DNA from: Actinomycetospora soli
GTDB lineage: Bacteria > Actinomycetota > Actinomycetes > Mycobacteriales > Pseudonocardiaceae
Length of the DNA: 64,000 bases
Assembly (NCBI RefSeq): GCF_021026295.1
Contig: NZ_JAJNDA010000008.1
Coordinates: 62,001 to 126,000 of the forward strand
Direction: 5' to 3'
Positions 19,314-27,273 of this stretch are shown here, piece by piece. Numbering within the stretch: position 1 is the first letter of the stretch; the number at the start of each line of letters is the position of its first letter. Below the pieces are notes generated by a model. The model did not search any database. It had not been told where the DNA came from and saw only the letters and a program-made list of their open reading frames with translations. The translations under genes were made by a program, and so were the position numbers.

Positions 19314-20257
19314 GGGCACCTCGGGCACCGGCGCATCTCGCCCGTCCACCCGAGCTGCGTCATCCGCCTCGCGAGCATCGCGGCCGTGCGACACGGGTCG
19401 CGGACCTCCTCGCTCCCGAAGGTGAGACGTGCGCGGCCCTCGAGCTCCGCCGCGTTGTCCCGCTGACGGTCGGCGTGGGCAGTGCGGCGGTTGGCGTGGT
19501 ACCGCCAGCCGTCGAGGCGGACGGTCAGGACGCCCAGCGGCAGTTCCCACTCGTGGTCCTCGATCCTCCGCCGTCCCTCGACCACGCGCGCGACCTGTCG
19601 CGTCCCTGACGGGAAGCCGTGGGGTTCGAGCACGTCGGTCGCGAAGTCCGCCTCGAGCGGTGACTCGACGCCCTCCGCGAGCCGGCGGGCCGCGGCCATC
19701 AGGGCCTTCTCGTACCGACGGGGTGGACGGTTCTCCAACGCCTCGACGATCGTCCAGCCGCCGAGGCGTGCGCGGGTCGCACCCGCCGTCAGGACCTGCA
19801 TGGCCTCACGAGGACCGTCGGCGTCCACTGCGAGGTCGATCAGGGTGGCCACCTTGGTCGTCACCGGTGGCAGGACGTTCCGGTCCCGGATGTGCGCGAA
19901 GGCCCGGCTCCGGTGGACGACGATCCCCGTGCAGCCTCGTGCGGAGGATCGGTACGGCACCGTCAGGTGGACGGGCCCCTCCTCGCGGCCGCCGGGCAGG
20001 CCGTGGACCGCGGCGGCCGAGGCGTGACTGAGCACGGCCTCGCCCCGGACGAACAACAGCGCCGCCATGCGCCACATCGCCGCCGTCGGCTCGCCGGTCA
20101 CCACCGCGAAGACCCCGCGGAACAGCGGCAGCCACCGGTGGGCCGCGATGTTGGCGCTGATCACATGGTCGGTCAGACCCTGCTCCAGGGCCTGGGCCCG
20201 GGTCGCGATGTTCAGCTGATCGCGCAGCGTCCGCTGCCACTCCTCGGGATCCTCCAC
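19310..20257 (-). CDS. AbiEi-like antitoxin / DUF559-type protein
   Basis: A 315-residue protein. The N-terminus (ALEQGLTDHVISANIAAHRWLPLFRGVFAVV) matches the winged-helix AbiEi-antitoxin domain common in actinobacteria, with LSHASAAAVHGLPG and HLTVP, GIVVHRSR following. The C-terminal 80 residues (FPSGTRQVARVVEG...VRLDGWRYHANRRTAHADRQRDNAAELEG...RLTF) resemble the PD-(D/E)XK endonuclease-like tail of such proteins. No AbiEii nucleotidyltransferase toxin is adjacent, so this is a solitary gene; thousands of such orphans exist and a toxin-antitoxin role is not implied. Start GTG at 20257. It lies between two copies of the 40-nt palindrome. Confidence 0.8.
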   Translation of the reverse strand: MEDPEEWQRTLRDQLNIATRAQALEQGLTDHVISANIAAHRWLPLFRGVFAVVTGEPTAAMWRMAALLFVRGEAVLSHASAAAVHGLPGGREEGPVHLTVPYRSSARGCTGIVVHRSRAFAHIRDRNVLPPVTTKVATLIDLAVDADGPREAMQVLTAGATRARLGGWTIVEALENRPPRRYEKALMAAARRLAEGVESPLEADFATDVLEPHGFPSGTRQVARVVEGRRRIEDHEWELPLGVLTVRLDGWRYHANRRTAHADRQRDNAAELEGRARLTFGSEEVRDPCRTAAMLARRMTQLGWTGEMRRCPRCP

Positions 20258-20306
20258 ATCAGCTTGGAGGGATCCGGGCCCGAATCGGTTCCAGGTGCCG
20301 AGGCTC

Positions 20307-20346
20307 GTGAGTACTTGTGACGGCTATACCCGTCACAACTACTCAC
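20307..20346. repeat. 40-nt palindrome family, copy 2
   Basis: GTGAGTACTT...AACTACTCAC with inner TGACGG/CCGTCA and loop CTATAC. It differs from copy 1 at few positions. It sits between the start of the AbiEi-like gene and the 3' end of the lysyltransferase gene (stop at 20356), both on the minus strand. AGGTG before it and CACCT after it extend the symmetry. Confidence 0.9.
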
Positions 20347-20355
20347 GGGACGAAG

Positions 20356-22107
20356 TCACCTCCTGAGCACCCGCAGCAGCGCCGGCGGGCGGCCGCCGTA
20401 GCCCTCCGCCTCGAAGGCGGCGACGGCGATGCGCGGCAGGTCGCGCACCGCGTCGAACACGAGGAAGCGCGGCACCCAGGTCGGGCCGAAGCGGGCGTTG
20501 AAGCGGTAGAGCGTCTCGATCTGCCACCAGCGCGAGGCGATCCGCAGGAGGCGGGCCCAGAGCCGCGCCACCGGACCCGCCCCGATCCGCTCGCCGCGCT
20601 CCAGGGCCGAGCGGAACACCGCGAAGTTCAGCGACACCCGGTCCACCCCGAGGCCGCGGCACGCGGCGAGCAGGTCGGTGATCAGCAGCTCGTTGAGCCC
20701 GTTCTCGGTGACGGCGGGGTCGCGGATCATGAGGTCCAGCGACAGCCCCTCCGTCCCCCACGGCACGAACTGCAGCAGGCCGCGCGGCGCGCCCTCGGCG
20801 GTGGCGACGACGACGACCGCCTCCGGGTCGGCCTCGGCGTCGCCCACCCGGGAGAGCGCCATCGAGAAGCCGCGCTCGTCCGGCCCGCCGCGCCAGCGCT
20901 CCACGCACGCCGCGAGCTCGGTGAGCTCCGCGGCGGGGACGTCGCGCAGACGCCGCACGGTCGTCTCGTACCCGGCGCGCTTGATCCGTGAGACCGCCTG
21001 CCGGACGGTGCGCATGGCGCGGCCCTGCAGGGAGAAGGTCGCGACGTCGACCACGGCCTCGTCGCCGAGCTCCAGCGCGTCCAGCCCGGCCTCCCGGGAC
21101 CACACGCGGGCGCCGGTCTCCGAGCAGCCCAGCACCGCGGGCACCCAGCCGTGCCGCCGGCACACGCCGACGAACTCCTCGATCGCGCCCGGCCAAGCCT
21201 CGACGTCGCCCAGCGGGTCGCCGGAGGCGAGTGCCACGCCCGCCACCACACGGTACGCGACCGCGGCCTTGCCGGTCTCGGAGAACACCACCGCCTTGTC
21301 CCGGCGCAGCGCGAAGTAGCCGAGCGAGTCCGCCTTGCCGTGCTTCTCGAGCAGGCCGCGGATCCCGGCCTGCTCCTCGGCCGACAGCTGCGGACGTGGC
21401 TCGGCCGAGCGCAGCAGGAAGTAGCCGCCGAGCACGAGGGCGCCGACGCCGAACGTGAGGCCGACCGCCGAGGTCAGGTCGTCGTACCAGACGAACCGGA
21501 ACTCGACCGGGCCCTCGACGCCGATCAGCGAGAGCAGCGCGTGCAGCAGCCTGTCCCCCGCCGACGGCCGTCCCACCAGGAACGAGGGCCGCACGAACAG
21601 CAGCATCGCGCTGACGATCACGAACCCGGCGACCAGCAGCTGCAGCACCACGCGCACGGCGACGAAGCGGCCGACCGGGTCGGGCAGGGCGTCGAACTCG
21701 CGGCGGGTCCACAGCAGCCCGACGAGCAGGATCACGGCCACGACCAACGGCGGGATCGGGTGCCGCCCCAGCGCGTGCGACGCGATGATCACCAGACACA
21801 GCAGGACGGCGAGCTGCCACGCCCGGCGCTTGCGCCGCCGCAGCCCGGTGGCCAGCAGCATCAGGCCCACCCCGGCCGTCGCGAGGACGACGGTGCCCAC
21901 GAGCGTGGCCTCGACGGGGAGCCCGAACCACGCGGCCGGCTCCAGCCGTCGTCGGGCGGCCGGGGCGAAGATCGAGATGATGGAGAGCAGGCCCACGATG
22001 CGGGCCGACCAGACCACGACCCGCGCGATCCGGGCCCGGCGCCGCCGTTCCCGGCGGGCCTCGTCCTCGGCGCCCTCCTCGGCGTCCGCGACCCGAGTGC
22101 CTGTCAC
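20356..22107 (-). CDS. Lysyl-phosphatidylglycerol synthase-like protein (MprF/LysX type, DUF2156)
   Basis: A 583-residue membrane protein. About six to seven hydrophobic helices occupy residues 25-235, followed by a cytoplasmic DUF2156 acyltransferase-fold domain: KADSLGYFALRRDKAVVFS, ASGDPLGD, WVPAVLGCSE, RTVRQAVSRIKRAGYE, GGPDERGFSMALSRVGD and VSLNFAVFRS. Such enzymes transfer Lys or another residue from aminoacyl-tRNA to phosphatidylglycerol, giving positive membrane charge. There is no fused lysyl-tRNA synthetase domain, unlike mycobacterial LysX. GTG at 22107 is preceded by GGAGG with 6-nt spacing; the frame runs on upstream through palindrome copy 3, which is unlikely to be coding. Confidence 0.88.
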   Translation of the reverse strand: MTGTRVADAEEGAEDEARRERRRRARIARVVVWSARIVGLLSIISIFAPAARRRLEPAAWFGLPVEATLVGTVVLATAGVGLMLLATGLRRRKRRAWQLAVLLCLVIIASHALGRHPIPPLVVAVILLVGLLWTRREFDALPDPVGRFVAVRVVLQLLVAGFVIVSAMLLFVRPSFLVGRPSAGDRLLHALLSLIGVEGPVEFRFVWYDDLTSAVGLTFGVGALVLGGYFLLRSAEPRPQLSAEEQAGIRGLLEKHGKADSLGYFALRRDKAVVFSETGKAAVAYRVVAGVALASGDPLGDVEAWPGAIEEFVGVCRRHGWVPAVLGCSETGARVWSREAGLDALELGDEAVVDVATFSLQGRAMRTVRQAVSRIKRAGYETTVRRLRDVPAAELTELAACVERWRGGPDERGFSMALSRVGDAEADPEAVVVVATAEGAPRGLLQFVPWGTEGLSLDLMIRDPAVTENGLNELLITDLLAACRGLGVDRVSLNFAVFRSALERGERIGAGPVARLWARLLRIASRWWQIETLYRFNARFGPTWVPRFLVFDAVRDLPRIAVAAFEAEGYGGRPPALLRVLRR

Positions 22108-22124
22108 CTGTGACCTCCGGTCTC

Positions 22125-22164
22125 GTGAGCACTCACGGTCGCCACAGCGACCGTCAGTGCTCAC
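22125..22164. repeat. 40-nt palindrome family, copy 3
   Basis: GTGAGCACT-C-ACGGTCGC, loop CACA, GCGACCGT-C-AGTGCTCAC: symmetric except for the two C:C positions and the loop. It lies between the start of the lysyltransferase gene and the 3' end of the DLH-like gene. A second small hairpin TGCGC-GGA-GCGCA follows directly, as at copy 5. Confidence 0.9.
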
Positions 22165-22183
22165 CTGCGCGGAGCGCACCCCC

Positions 22184-22888
22184 TCACCGCAGGTGCGCGT
22201 CGAACCAGTTCAGCACGCGGTGCCGCGCCTCGCTCCGGGTCCCCTCCTCGCCCTCGCCGGCCGCGAGACCGTCCGGCACCACCGGCGAGTCCGCGTCGTC
22301 GAAGCGGTGCTCGGTGTCCGGGTAGACGATCACGTCGACCACGGCACCGGAGGCGTGCGCGGCCTCGCGCAGCCGGTCGACGTCCTCGGGGTCGACCGGG
22401 TCGCCGGTCTCGCCGTAGAGCCCCAACCAGGGACACGTCAGCTCGCCGACGACGTCGAGCAGCGGGGGCAGGCCGTCCGCGAGGGGCCGCTGTACCCCGG
22501 CGGCGGCGACGGTCACGGCCGCGCCGAGCGAGCGCTGCGAGGCGACGACCAGAGCCGCGGTGGCCCCGAGGTCGAAGCCCAGGACACCCATGCGGTCGGC
22601 GGAGACGCCGTGGTCGGCCAACCACCCGAACGAGGCGTCGGAGTCGGCCAGCACCGAGGCGCCCGAGACCTCGTCGGCGGACCCGGTGCGGTGGAACAGG
22701 TGGGGGGCGACGGCCAGCCAGCCCTCGTCGGCGAGCCCGGCCACGATGCGCTCGGTGCGCTCCGTGACACCCCGCGAGGAGTGCAGCACCACGATCCCGC
22801 CACGGATCGGGGCGCCGTCCGGCTCACCGACGGTCACCGCGAGCTCGGTGTCGTCGACGAGCGGGATCGTCTCGGTGCGGGTCGTCAT
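22184..22888 (-). CDS. Dienelactone hydrolase-like protein with Asp in the nucleophile position
   Basis: A 234-residue alpha/beta hydrolase of the dienelactone hydrolase family (GGIVVLHSSRGVTE, LADEGWLAVAPHLFHRTG, WLADHGVSADRMGVLGFDLGATAA, PWLGLYGETGDPVDPED, YPDTEHRFDD). The usual nucleophile elbow G-x-C-x-G-G reads G-F-D-L-G-A, so Asp106 replaces the catalytic Cys, while the acid (Asp in GDPVDP) and base (His in TEHRF) remain. The family's Glu in the early VVLQE motif is also replaced. Either an Asp-nucleophile enzyme or an altered activity. ATG at 22888. Confidence 0.85.
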   Translation of the reverse strand: MTTRTETIPLVDDTELAVTVGEPDGAPIRGGIVVLHSSRGVTERTERIVAGLADEGWLAVAPHLFHRTGSADEVSGASVLADSDASFGWLADHGVSADRMGVLGFDLGATAALVVASQRSLGAAVTVAAAGVQRPLADGLPPLLDVVGELTCPWLGLYGETGDPVDPEDVDRLREAAHASGAVVDVIVYPDTEHRFDDADSPVVPDGLAAGEGEEGTRSEARHRVLNWFDAHLR

Positions 22889-22986
22889 GGGAGCAGCCTT
22901 CCATGTCCCGACCCCCGGGTGCCGCGTGGTCTGACCCGATGAGCGCAACCGGTTCCACCGGCGCGTCGCCGCACTACGGTGGTGGT

Positions 22987-24033
22987 GTGACACCGCTGCG
23001 CCCCGACCTCTCGTCGCTGCCCGCCTACGTCGCCGGCCGGACCGTGCCCGGGGCCGTCAAGCTGGCCAGCAACGAGGTCGCGCTGCCCCCGCACCACCGC
23101 GTGCAGGAGGCCGTCGCGCAGGCGGTGGCCGCCGGGAACCGCTACCCGGACATCACCGTCACCACCCTGACGCAGCGCCTCGCCGACCACCTCGGCGTCG
23201 ACCCCGGGCGCATCGCGGTGGGCTGCGGGTCGGTCGCCCTGTGCGGGCAGCTGGTGGCCGCGGTCTGCTCGCCCGGCGACGAGGTCGTCTTCCCGTGGCG
23301 CTCCTTCGAGGCCTACCCGATCGTCTCGGTGATCGGCCACGCCACCCCGGTGCCGGTGCCCAACACCGCCGGGCACGAGCACGACCTCGAGGCGATGCTC
23401 GCGGCGATCACCGACCGCACGCGCATCGTGTTCGTCTGCAACCCGAACAACCCCACCGGCACCGCGGTCCGTCGTCGGGAACTCGTCGACTTCATGGCCC
23501 GGGTCCCGGAGCACGTGCTGGTGGTGCTCGACGAGGCCTACCGCGAGTTCGTGGCCGACGACGACGTCCCCGACGGGCTGACGCTGCTCGACGCGCACTC
23601 CCACGTCGCGGTCCTGCGCACGTTCTCCAAGGCGCACCGGCTCGCCGGCCTGCGCGTCGGCTACGCGGTCGCGCCGCCCGACCTCGCGAGCGCGCTGCGC
23701 AGCGTCTCCGTGCCGTTCTCCGTCTCCGCCCCCGCCCAGGCGGCGGCGATCGCGGCTCTCGACGTCCTCGACGACCTGCTCGCCGACGCGCGGGCGGCCG
23801 CCGCCGAGGCCCGCCGGATGGCCGACGAGCTGCGCGCGGCCGGCTACGAGGTGCCCGAGACCCACGCCAACTTCTGCTGGCTGCCGCTCGGGGAGCGCAC
23901 GCAGGCGTTCGCCGAGCACGCCCTCGACCACAAGGTGGTCGTGCGGGCGTTTCACCCCGACGGCGTGCGCGTCTCCGCGGGCGCACCGGAGGAGAACGAG
24001 CTGCTGCTCGACGCCGCGCGGTCCTTCGCCTGA
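22987..24033 (+). CDS. Histidinol-phosphate / aromatic amino acid aminotransferase
   Basis: A 348-residue fold-type I PLP enzyme of the HisC/Pat group. Motifs: VKLASNEVALPP (substrate loop), VGCGSVALCGQL, NPNNPTGTAV, VVLDEAYREFV with the pyridine-binding Asp, and Lys215 in RTFSKAHRLAGLRVGYA. The ASNE-hallmark and lack of other his genes nearby fit the aromatic aminotransferase Pat, which makes Phe or Tyr from the keto acids, but HisC activity is possible. GTG at 22987 follows a TACGGT -10-like box by 6 nt, suggesting a leaderless transcript; ATG at 22939 is the alternative. Confidence 0.88.
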   Translation: MTPLRPDLSSLPAYVAGRTVPGAVKLASNEVALPPHHRVQEAVAQAVAAGNRYPDITVTTLTQRLADHLGVDPGRIAVGCGSVALCGQLVAAVCSPGDEVVFPWRSFEAYPIVSVIGHATPVPVPNTAGHEHDLEAMLAAITDRTRIVFVCNPNNPTGTAVRRRELVDFMARVPEHVLVVLDEAYREFVADDDVPDGLTLLDAHSHVAVLRTFSKAHRLAGLRVGYAVAPPDLASALRSVSVPFSVSAPAQAAAIAALDVLDDLLADARAAAAEARRMADELRAAGYEVPETHANFCWLPLGERTQAFAEHALDHKVVVRAFHPDGVRVSAGAPEENELLLDAARSFA

Positions 24034-25118
24034 CGCCGGGCGGTGAGCGCCCGGAAGGCGGGGCGCTCCACGAACCGCGTGAGCAGCCAGCCGAGGGTGA
24101 AGGCCAGCACGAGCACGCCGATCAGCCGGCCCCACCCGGTGATCCCCGCGTAGTCCTGCGCGAGCCAGGCGAAGAAGTAGCCGATCTGCTGGTTCATCAG
24201 GTAGACGCCGTAGGAGACGCCCGCCGCCCAGCCGATGAGGCGCGGCAGCGGGCCGATCCGCAGGAAGTCCCAGTCCGGGCCGAGGGTCGCGGCCGCGATG
24301 AGCAGGCACGCCGCGGCGAGGACGATCGCGGAGTCGGTGTCGGGCGTGATGACCGCCTCGGCGAGCACGCCGGCCGCGGTGAGCGCGGCGAGGTGGGTCA
24401 GCGAGATGCGCCGCGTGCTGGCCAGCCACATCGCGAGCCCGATGGCGAACAGCTGCCAGCGCCACATGACGAAGCCGTCGGAGAGGAACTTCAGCCACCC
24501 GGTCGCGTACGTGGCGAGCAGCACGGGCGCGATGACGCCGAACCACGCGAGCAGCGGCAGGACGCCCGGGCGGCGCCACAGGTCCCGGCCGAGCAGCCCG
24601 ACCGTCAGCGCCACCAGCGAGAACACCCCGAGCTGGAGCGGCAGGGTCCAGTAGGAGTGGTCCATGTACGTCACGGCCGGGTCGAAGCCCTGCACCAGCA
24701 GCAGGTTCCCGACGAGGTCGCGCACGCCGGGGCGCCAGTACCCGTAGTCGGCGGCGAGCAGCGTCGCGCCGTAGGTGACGAGCACGGCGACGAGGTAGGC
24801 GGGCAGCAGCCGGGAGAGCCGCTGCGTCCACCAGCGACCGGGCCGGCGCTTCGCGATCGTGACGCAGATGAAGAACGCGGAGACGACCATCAGCGTGTTC
24901 GCCCCGGCCTCGACGCTCCAGGTGAACGGCGGCGGCGCGAGCCACGGCATCACGCCCTGCGCGGTGTAGGTGGCGTGCTGGACGACCACCGAGAGGACGG
25001 CGAGGACCCGGATCACGTCCCACGACAGGCGGCGTTCGCCCGACGCGGCGGGCTGCAGCAGCCGGCCGGTGGGCTCGGCGCTGCAGACCCGGACGGGGCG
25101 TTCCTCGAGGAGCGTCAT
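23952..25118 (-). CDS. Acyltransferase family 3 (OafA/YrhL-like) membrane protein
   Basis: A 388-residue integral membrane O-acyltransferase with about ten helices. The family start is LSWDVIRVLAVLSVVVQHAT, where the R...QH pair corresponds to the catalytic H-containing helix, followed by NTLMVVSAFFICVTIAKRRPGRW (R-rich loop) and SYGVYLMNQQIGYFFAW near the end. These enzymes acetylate or acylate sugars of envelope polymers. The last 27 codons, ending in a Ser-rich tail (AASSSSSFSSGAPAETRTPSG), overlap the end of the converging aminotransferase by 82 nt, an unusually long tail-to-tail overlap. Confidence 0.88.
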   Translation of the reverse strand: MTLLEERPVRVCSAEPTGRLLQPAASGERRLSWDVIRVLAVLSVVVQHATYTAQGVMPWLAPPPFTWSVEAGANTLMVVSAFFICVTIAKRRPGRWWTQRLSRLLPAYLVAVLVTYGATLLAADYGYWRPGVRDLVGNLLLVQGFDPAVTYMDHSYWTLPLQLGVFSLVALTVGLLGRDLWRRPGVLPLLAWFGVIAPVLLATYATGWLKFLSDGFVMWRWQLFAIGLAMWLASTRRISLTHLAALTAAGVLAEAVITPDTDSAIVLAAACLLIAAATLGPDWDFLRIGPLPRLIGWAAGVSYGVYLMNQQIGYFFAWLAQDYAGITGWGRLIGVLVLAFTLGWLLTRFVERPAFRALTARRQAKDRAASSSSSFSSGAPAETRTPSG

Positions 25119-25249
25119 CGCCGCCGGAAGTTACGGACGGCTCCTGAGCGGTCGCTGAGAGGTGCGTGTGTGCTCCCCGGTGGACCGCCGAACGGACGGC
25201 GTGACGCGATCGCCGGGCCGGGGACGACCTGGCGTCGGGAAAAACGGGT

Positions 25250-25948
25250 ATGAGGAGCGCGATGCGGACGATGCGGCTGAGCCCGGTGTCCGATCCGGCG
25301 GCCGACCTCGCCGAGATCGCGGGCCTCGAACTCAACTACGACCCCTCCACGACGGGCGGCAAGGGCTGGCACCACGACCGGCTCCGGCACACGCTCGCGG
25401 TGGAGGACCCCGGCGACCCGGAGCCCGGCGGGCCGTGGGAGATCGCCTGCGCGCTCACCCACGACTACGAGTTCGCCGACCGGCACATCATGTCGGCGCT
25501 CTTCCACGCGGACGTCCCGTTGAAGGGGCGCGACATGCTCCTCGAGGGTCGCTTCGTGGTGCTGCGCTTCCCGATGGGGGTGCGGGTCGACACCGTGGTC
25601 GACGAGACCCGCCGTCGGGCGGACGGCGCCGAGGAGCGCGTGTGGGGCTGGAGCTACCAGACCCTCGGGCGGCACCTCGAGCGCGGCCGGCTGGTGTACG
25701 AGGTCGTCAAGAACACGACGACGGGGCGGGTCGAGTTCGTGATCACGGGAGTGTCGTCGCGGGCGTCGATCCCGAACCCGGTGATCGCGCTCGGCTTCCT
25801 CGTCTTCGGCCGCTTCACCCAGCGGCGGTTCTACCGGGCCGTCGCGGCGAAGCTGGAGGAGCGGGTCCGGGACGTGCTCGAGGGAGCGCCGCGGCCGACG
25901 CCGGCGCCCGTCGGGCCGGGCGACATCGTGCGGGCCCCGTCGGCATGA
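25250..25948 (+). CDS. DUF1990 family protein
   Basis: A protein of about 232 residues with the DUF1990 signature: LELNYDPSTTGGKGWHHDRLRHTLA, ALFHADVPLKGRDMLLEGRFVVLRF, and GWSYQTLGRHLERG. Plant and bacterial members are START-like single-domain proteins of unknown activity. Possible starts are ATG 25250, 25262 and 25271; AGGAG at 25253-25257 favours 25262 or 25271, so the first few residues are uncertain. No signal peptide. Confidence 0.85.
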   Translation: MRSAMRTMRLSPVSDPAADLAEIAGLELNYDPSTTGGKGWHHDRLRHTLAVEDPGDPEPGGPWEIACALTHDYEFADRHIMSALFHADVPLKGRDMLLEGRFVVLRFPMGVRVDTVVDETRRRADGAEERVWGWSYQTLGRHLERGRLVYEVVKNTTTGRVEFVITGVSSRASIPNPVIALGFLVFGRFTQRRFYRAVAAKLEERVRDVLEGAPRPTPAPVGPGDIVRAPSA

Positions 25949-25975
25949 CGAGCCCGCACAGGGAGTGGTGGCGGG

Positions 25976-26020
25976 CGCCGGGCCGTCAGCCGTGGCCCAC
26001 CGCTGACGTCTGACGTCAGC
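25976..26020. repeat. CTGACGTC/GTCAGCCGTG element, copy 1
   Basis: GTCAGCCGTGGCCCACCGC followed by TGACGTCTGACGTCAGC. GTCAGCCGTG-x-CCAC-x-GCTGAC recurs at 28518-28552 and 47618-47651. Here the CTGACGTC half lies on the right, in the other copies on the left. It lies between the converging DUF1990 and monooxygenase genes. Confidence 0.65.
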
Positions 26021-26101
26021 AGGTCGCCACGGTCGCGGGCGGCGTCCGGGTCCTGACCGTGGGCGCCCTGCCGACCCGGCTCGACCCGGCCCGACCCGTC
26101 G

Positions 26102-27205
26102 TCAGGAAGCCATCGCCTCGAACCACCGGATCAGGCCGTGCGGCGCGTCCTCGCCGTACATGAGCTCGTGGAGCTGCGCCCCGTCCGCGGCCTCGTCCCG
26201 GGCGAACATGGCCTGCTCGAAGGTCGCGAGGGCGGCCTCGACGTCGTCGGGGTGCGCGGCGAGGGCGAGGGCGAGCTCGGCCCCGTCCTGCATGGCGAGG
26301 TTGGCGCCGTCGCCGTTGGGGAGCGCGAGGTGGGCGGCGTCGCCGACGAGGGTGACGCCCGGGACCCGCTCCCACCGGTGCCCGACGGGCAGGGTGTGGA
26401 GCCGACGGACGACGGGCGGGACGTCGCTCTCGGTGAGCAGCGCCGTGAGCTCCGGGGCCCAGCCGTCGAACTCGGCGGCGACCCGGGCGGTGATCGTCTC
26501 CGGCTCCAGGGCGTCGAACCAGGCGAGCGGGCGGGTCAGCGCGACGTAGCCGTGCAGGGTGCCGCCACTCTCGCGGTGCGCCGAGATGCCCTGACCGGGA
26601 GCGAGCGCCATCAGGGCGCCCCCGCCGACCACCGCGGCCGCCTCGGGATGGCGGGTGTCGCCGTCGTAGAGCCAGGTCTCGACGTACGAGTGCCCGACGT
26701 AGGTCGGCCGGGCGGCCGAGACCAGCGGCCGGACCTTCGACCAGGCGCCGTCGGCGCCGACGAGCAGATCGGTGGTCACGCTCGTCCCGTCGGCGAAGGA
26801 CACCTCGTGGCGGCCGTCGCCGAGCGGGCGGACCCCGGTCACCTTGTGGCCCCACCGCACCGTGTCCGGGGGCAGCGCGTCGAGCAGGAGCCGGCGCAGG
26901 TCGGCCCGCTGGACCTCGGGCCGGCCGCCCGACCCGTCGTCGGGCTCCTCGAGGAGCACCGTGCCGTGGGCGTCGAGGACGCGCATCGCCTCGCGGCCCT
27001 CCAGGACGAGGGCGCGGAAGCCCTCCGTGAGCCCGGCCGCCTCGAGGGCCGGCTGGCCGTCCTCGGCGTGGATGTCGAGCATCCCGCCCTGGGCCCGCGC
27101 GTCGGCCGAGGCCTCCGCCTCGTACACGACGGCGGGGATGCCGTGCACGTGCAGGACGCGGGCGAGCACCAGACCGCCCAGACCGGCACCGACGATCGTG
27201 ACCAT
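26102..27205 (-). CDS. FAD-dependent monooxygenase (TetX/UbiH-like)
   Basis: A 367-residue class A flavoprotein hydroxylase. FAD-binding GAGLGGLVLARVL near residue 7, the DG motif LLVGADGAWSKVRP near 150 and GDAAHLALPNGDGANLAMQDGAELA near 275, where the D and the L-P-x-G-x-G-A-N-L pattern are those of the TetX subfamily. It would oxidise an aromatic or polycyclic compound with NADPH and O2. ATG at 27205 has GAGGAG upstream. It is divergent from a TetR gene, with two perfect operators between, so it is likely induced by the compound it modifies. Confidence 0.92.
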   Translation of the reverse strand: MVTIVGAGLGGLVLARVLHVHGIPAVVYEAEASADARAQGGMLDIHAEDGQPALEAAGLTEGFRALVLEGREAMRVLDAHGTVLLEEPDDGSGGRPEVQRADLRRLLLDALPPDTVRWGHKVTGVRPLGDGRHEVSFADGTSVTTDLLVGADGAWSKVRPLVSAARPTYVGHSYVETWLYDGDTRHPEAAAVVGGGALMALAPGQGISAHRESGGTLHGYVALTRPLAWFDALEPETITARVAAEFDGWAPELTALLTESDVPPVVRRLHTLPVGHRWERVPGVTLVGDAAHLALPNGDGANLAMQDGAELALALAAHPDDVEAALATFEQAMFARDEAADGAQLHELMYGEDAPHGLIRWFEAMAS

Positions 27206-27216
27206 GTCGTCTCCTC

Positions 27217-27231
27217 TGGAACGTCGTTCCA
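27217..27231. promoter_or_regulatory. TetR operator copy 1 (TGGAACG-T-CGTTCCA)
   Basis: Perfect 7-bp arms with a one-base centre, 12 nt upstream of the monooxygenase start codon and overlapping its leader. Confidence 0.88.
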
Positions 27232-27239
27232 ACGTAGCT

Positions 27240-27254
27240 TGGAACGACGTTCCA
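27240..27254. promoter_or_regulatory. TetR operator copy 2 (TGGAACG-A-CGTTCCA)
   Basis: Same arms as copy 1 with the central base changed, 23 nt from it start to start (about two helical turns), and 19 nt before the TetR gene. Together they should repress both divergent genes. Confidence 0.88.
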
Positions 27255-27273
27255 GCCGTGTCAAGATGGGTCC

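Noticed and set aside
19310-20257. A complete type IV toxin-antitoxin pair
   Set aside because: Only the AbiEi-like protein is present. The neighbours are a lysyl-lipid synthase and an alcohol dehydrogenase, not an AbiEii toxin.
22107-22179. N-terminal extension of the lysyltransferase through palindrome copy 3
   Set aside because: The GTG at 22107 has GGAGG at 6 nt; the extension is only the translation of a non-coding palindrome.
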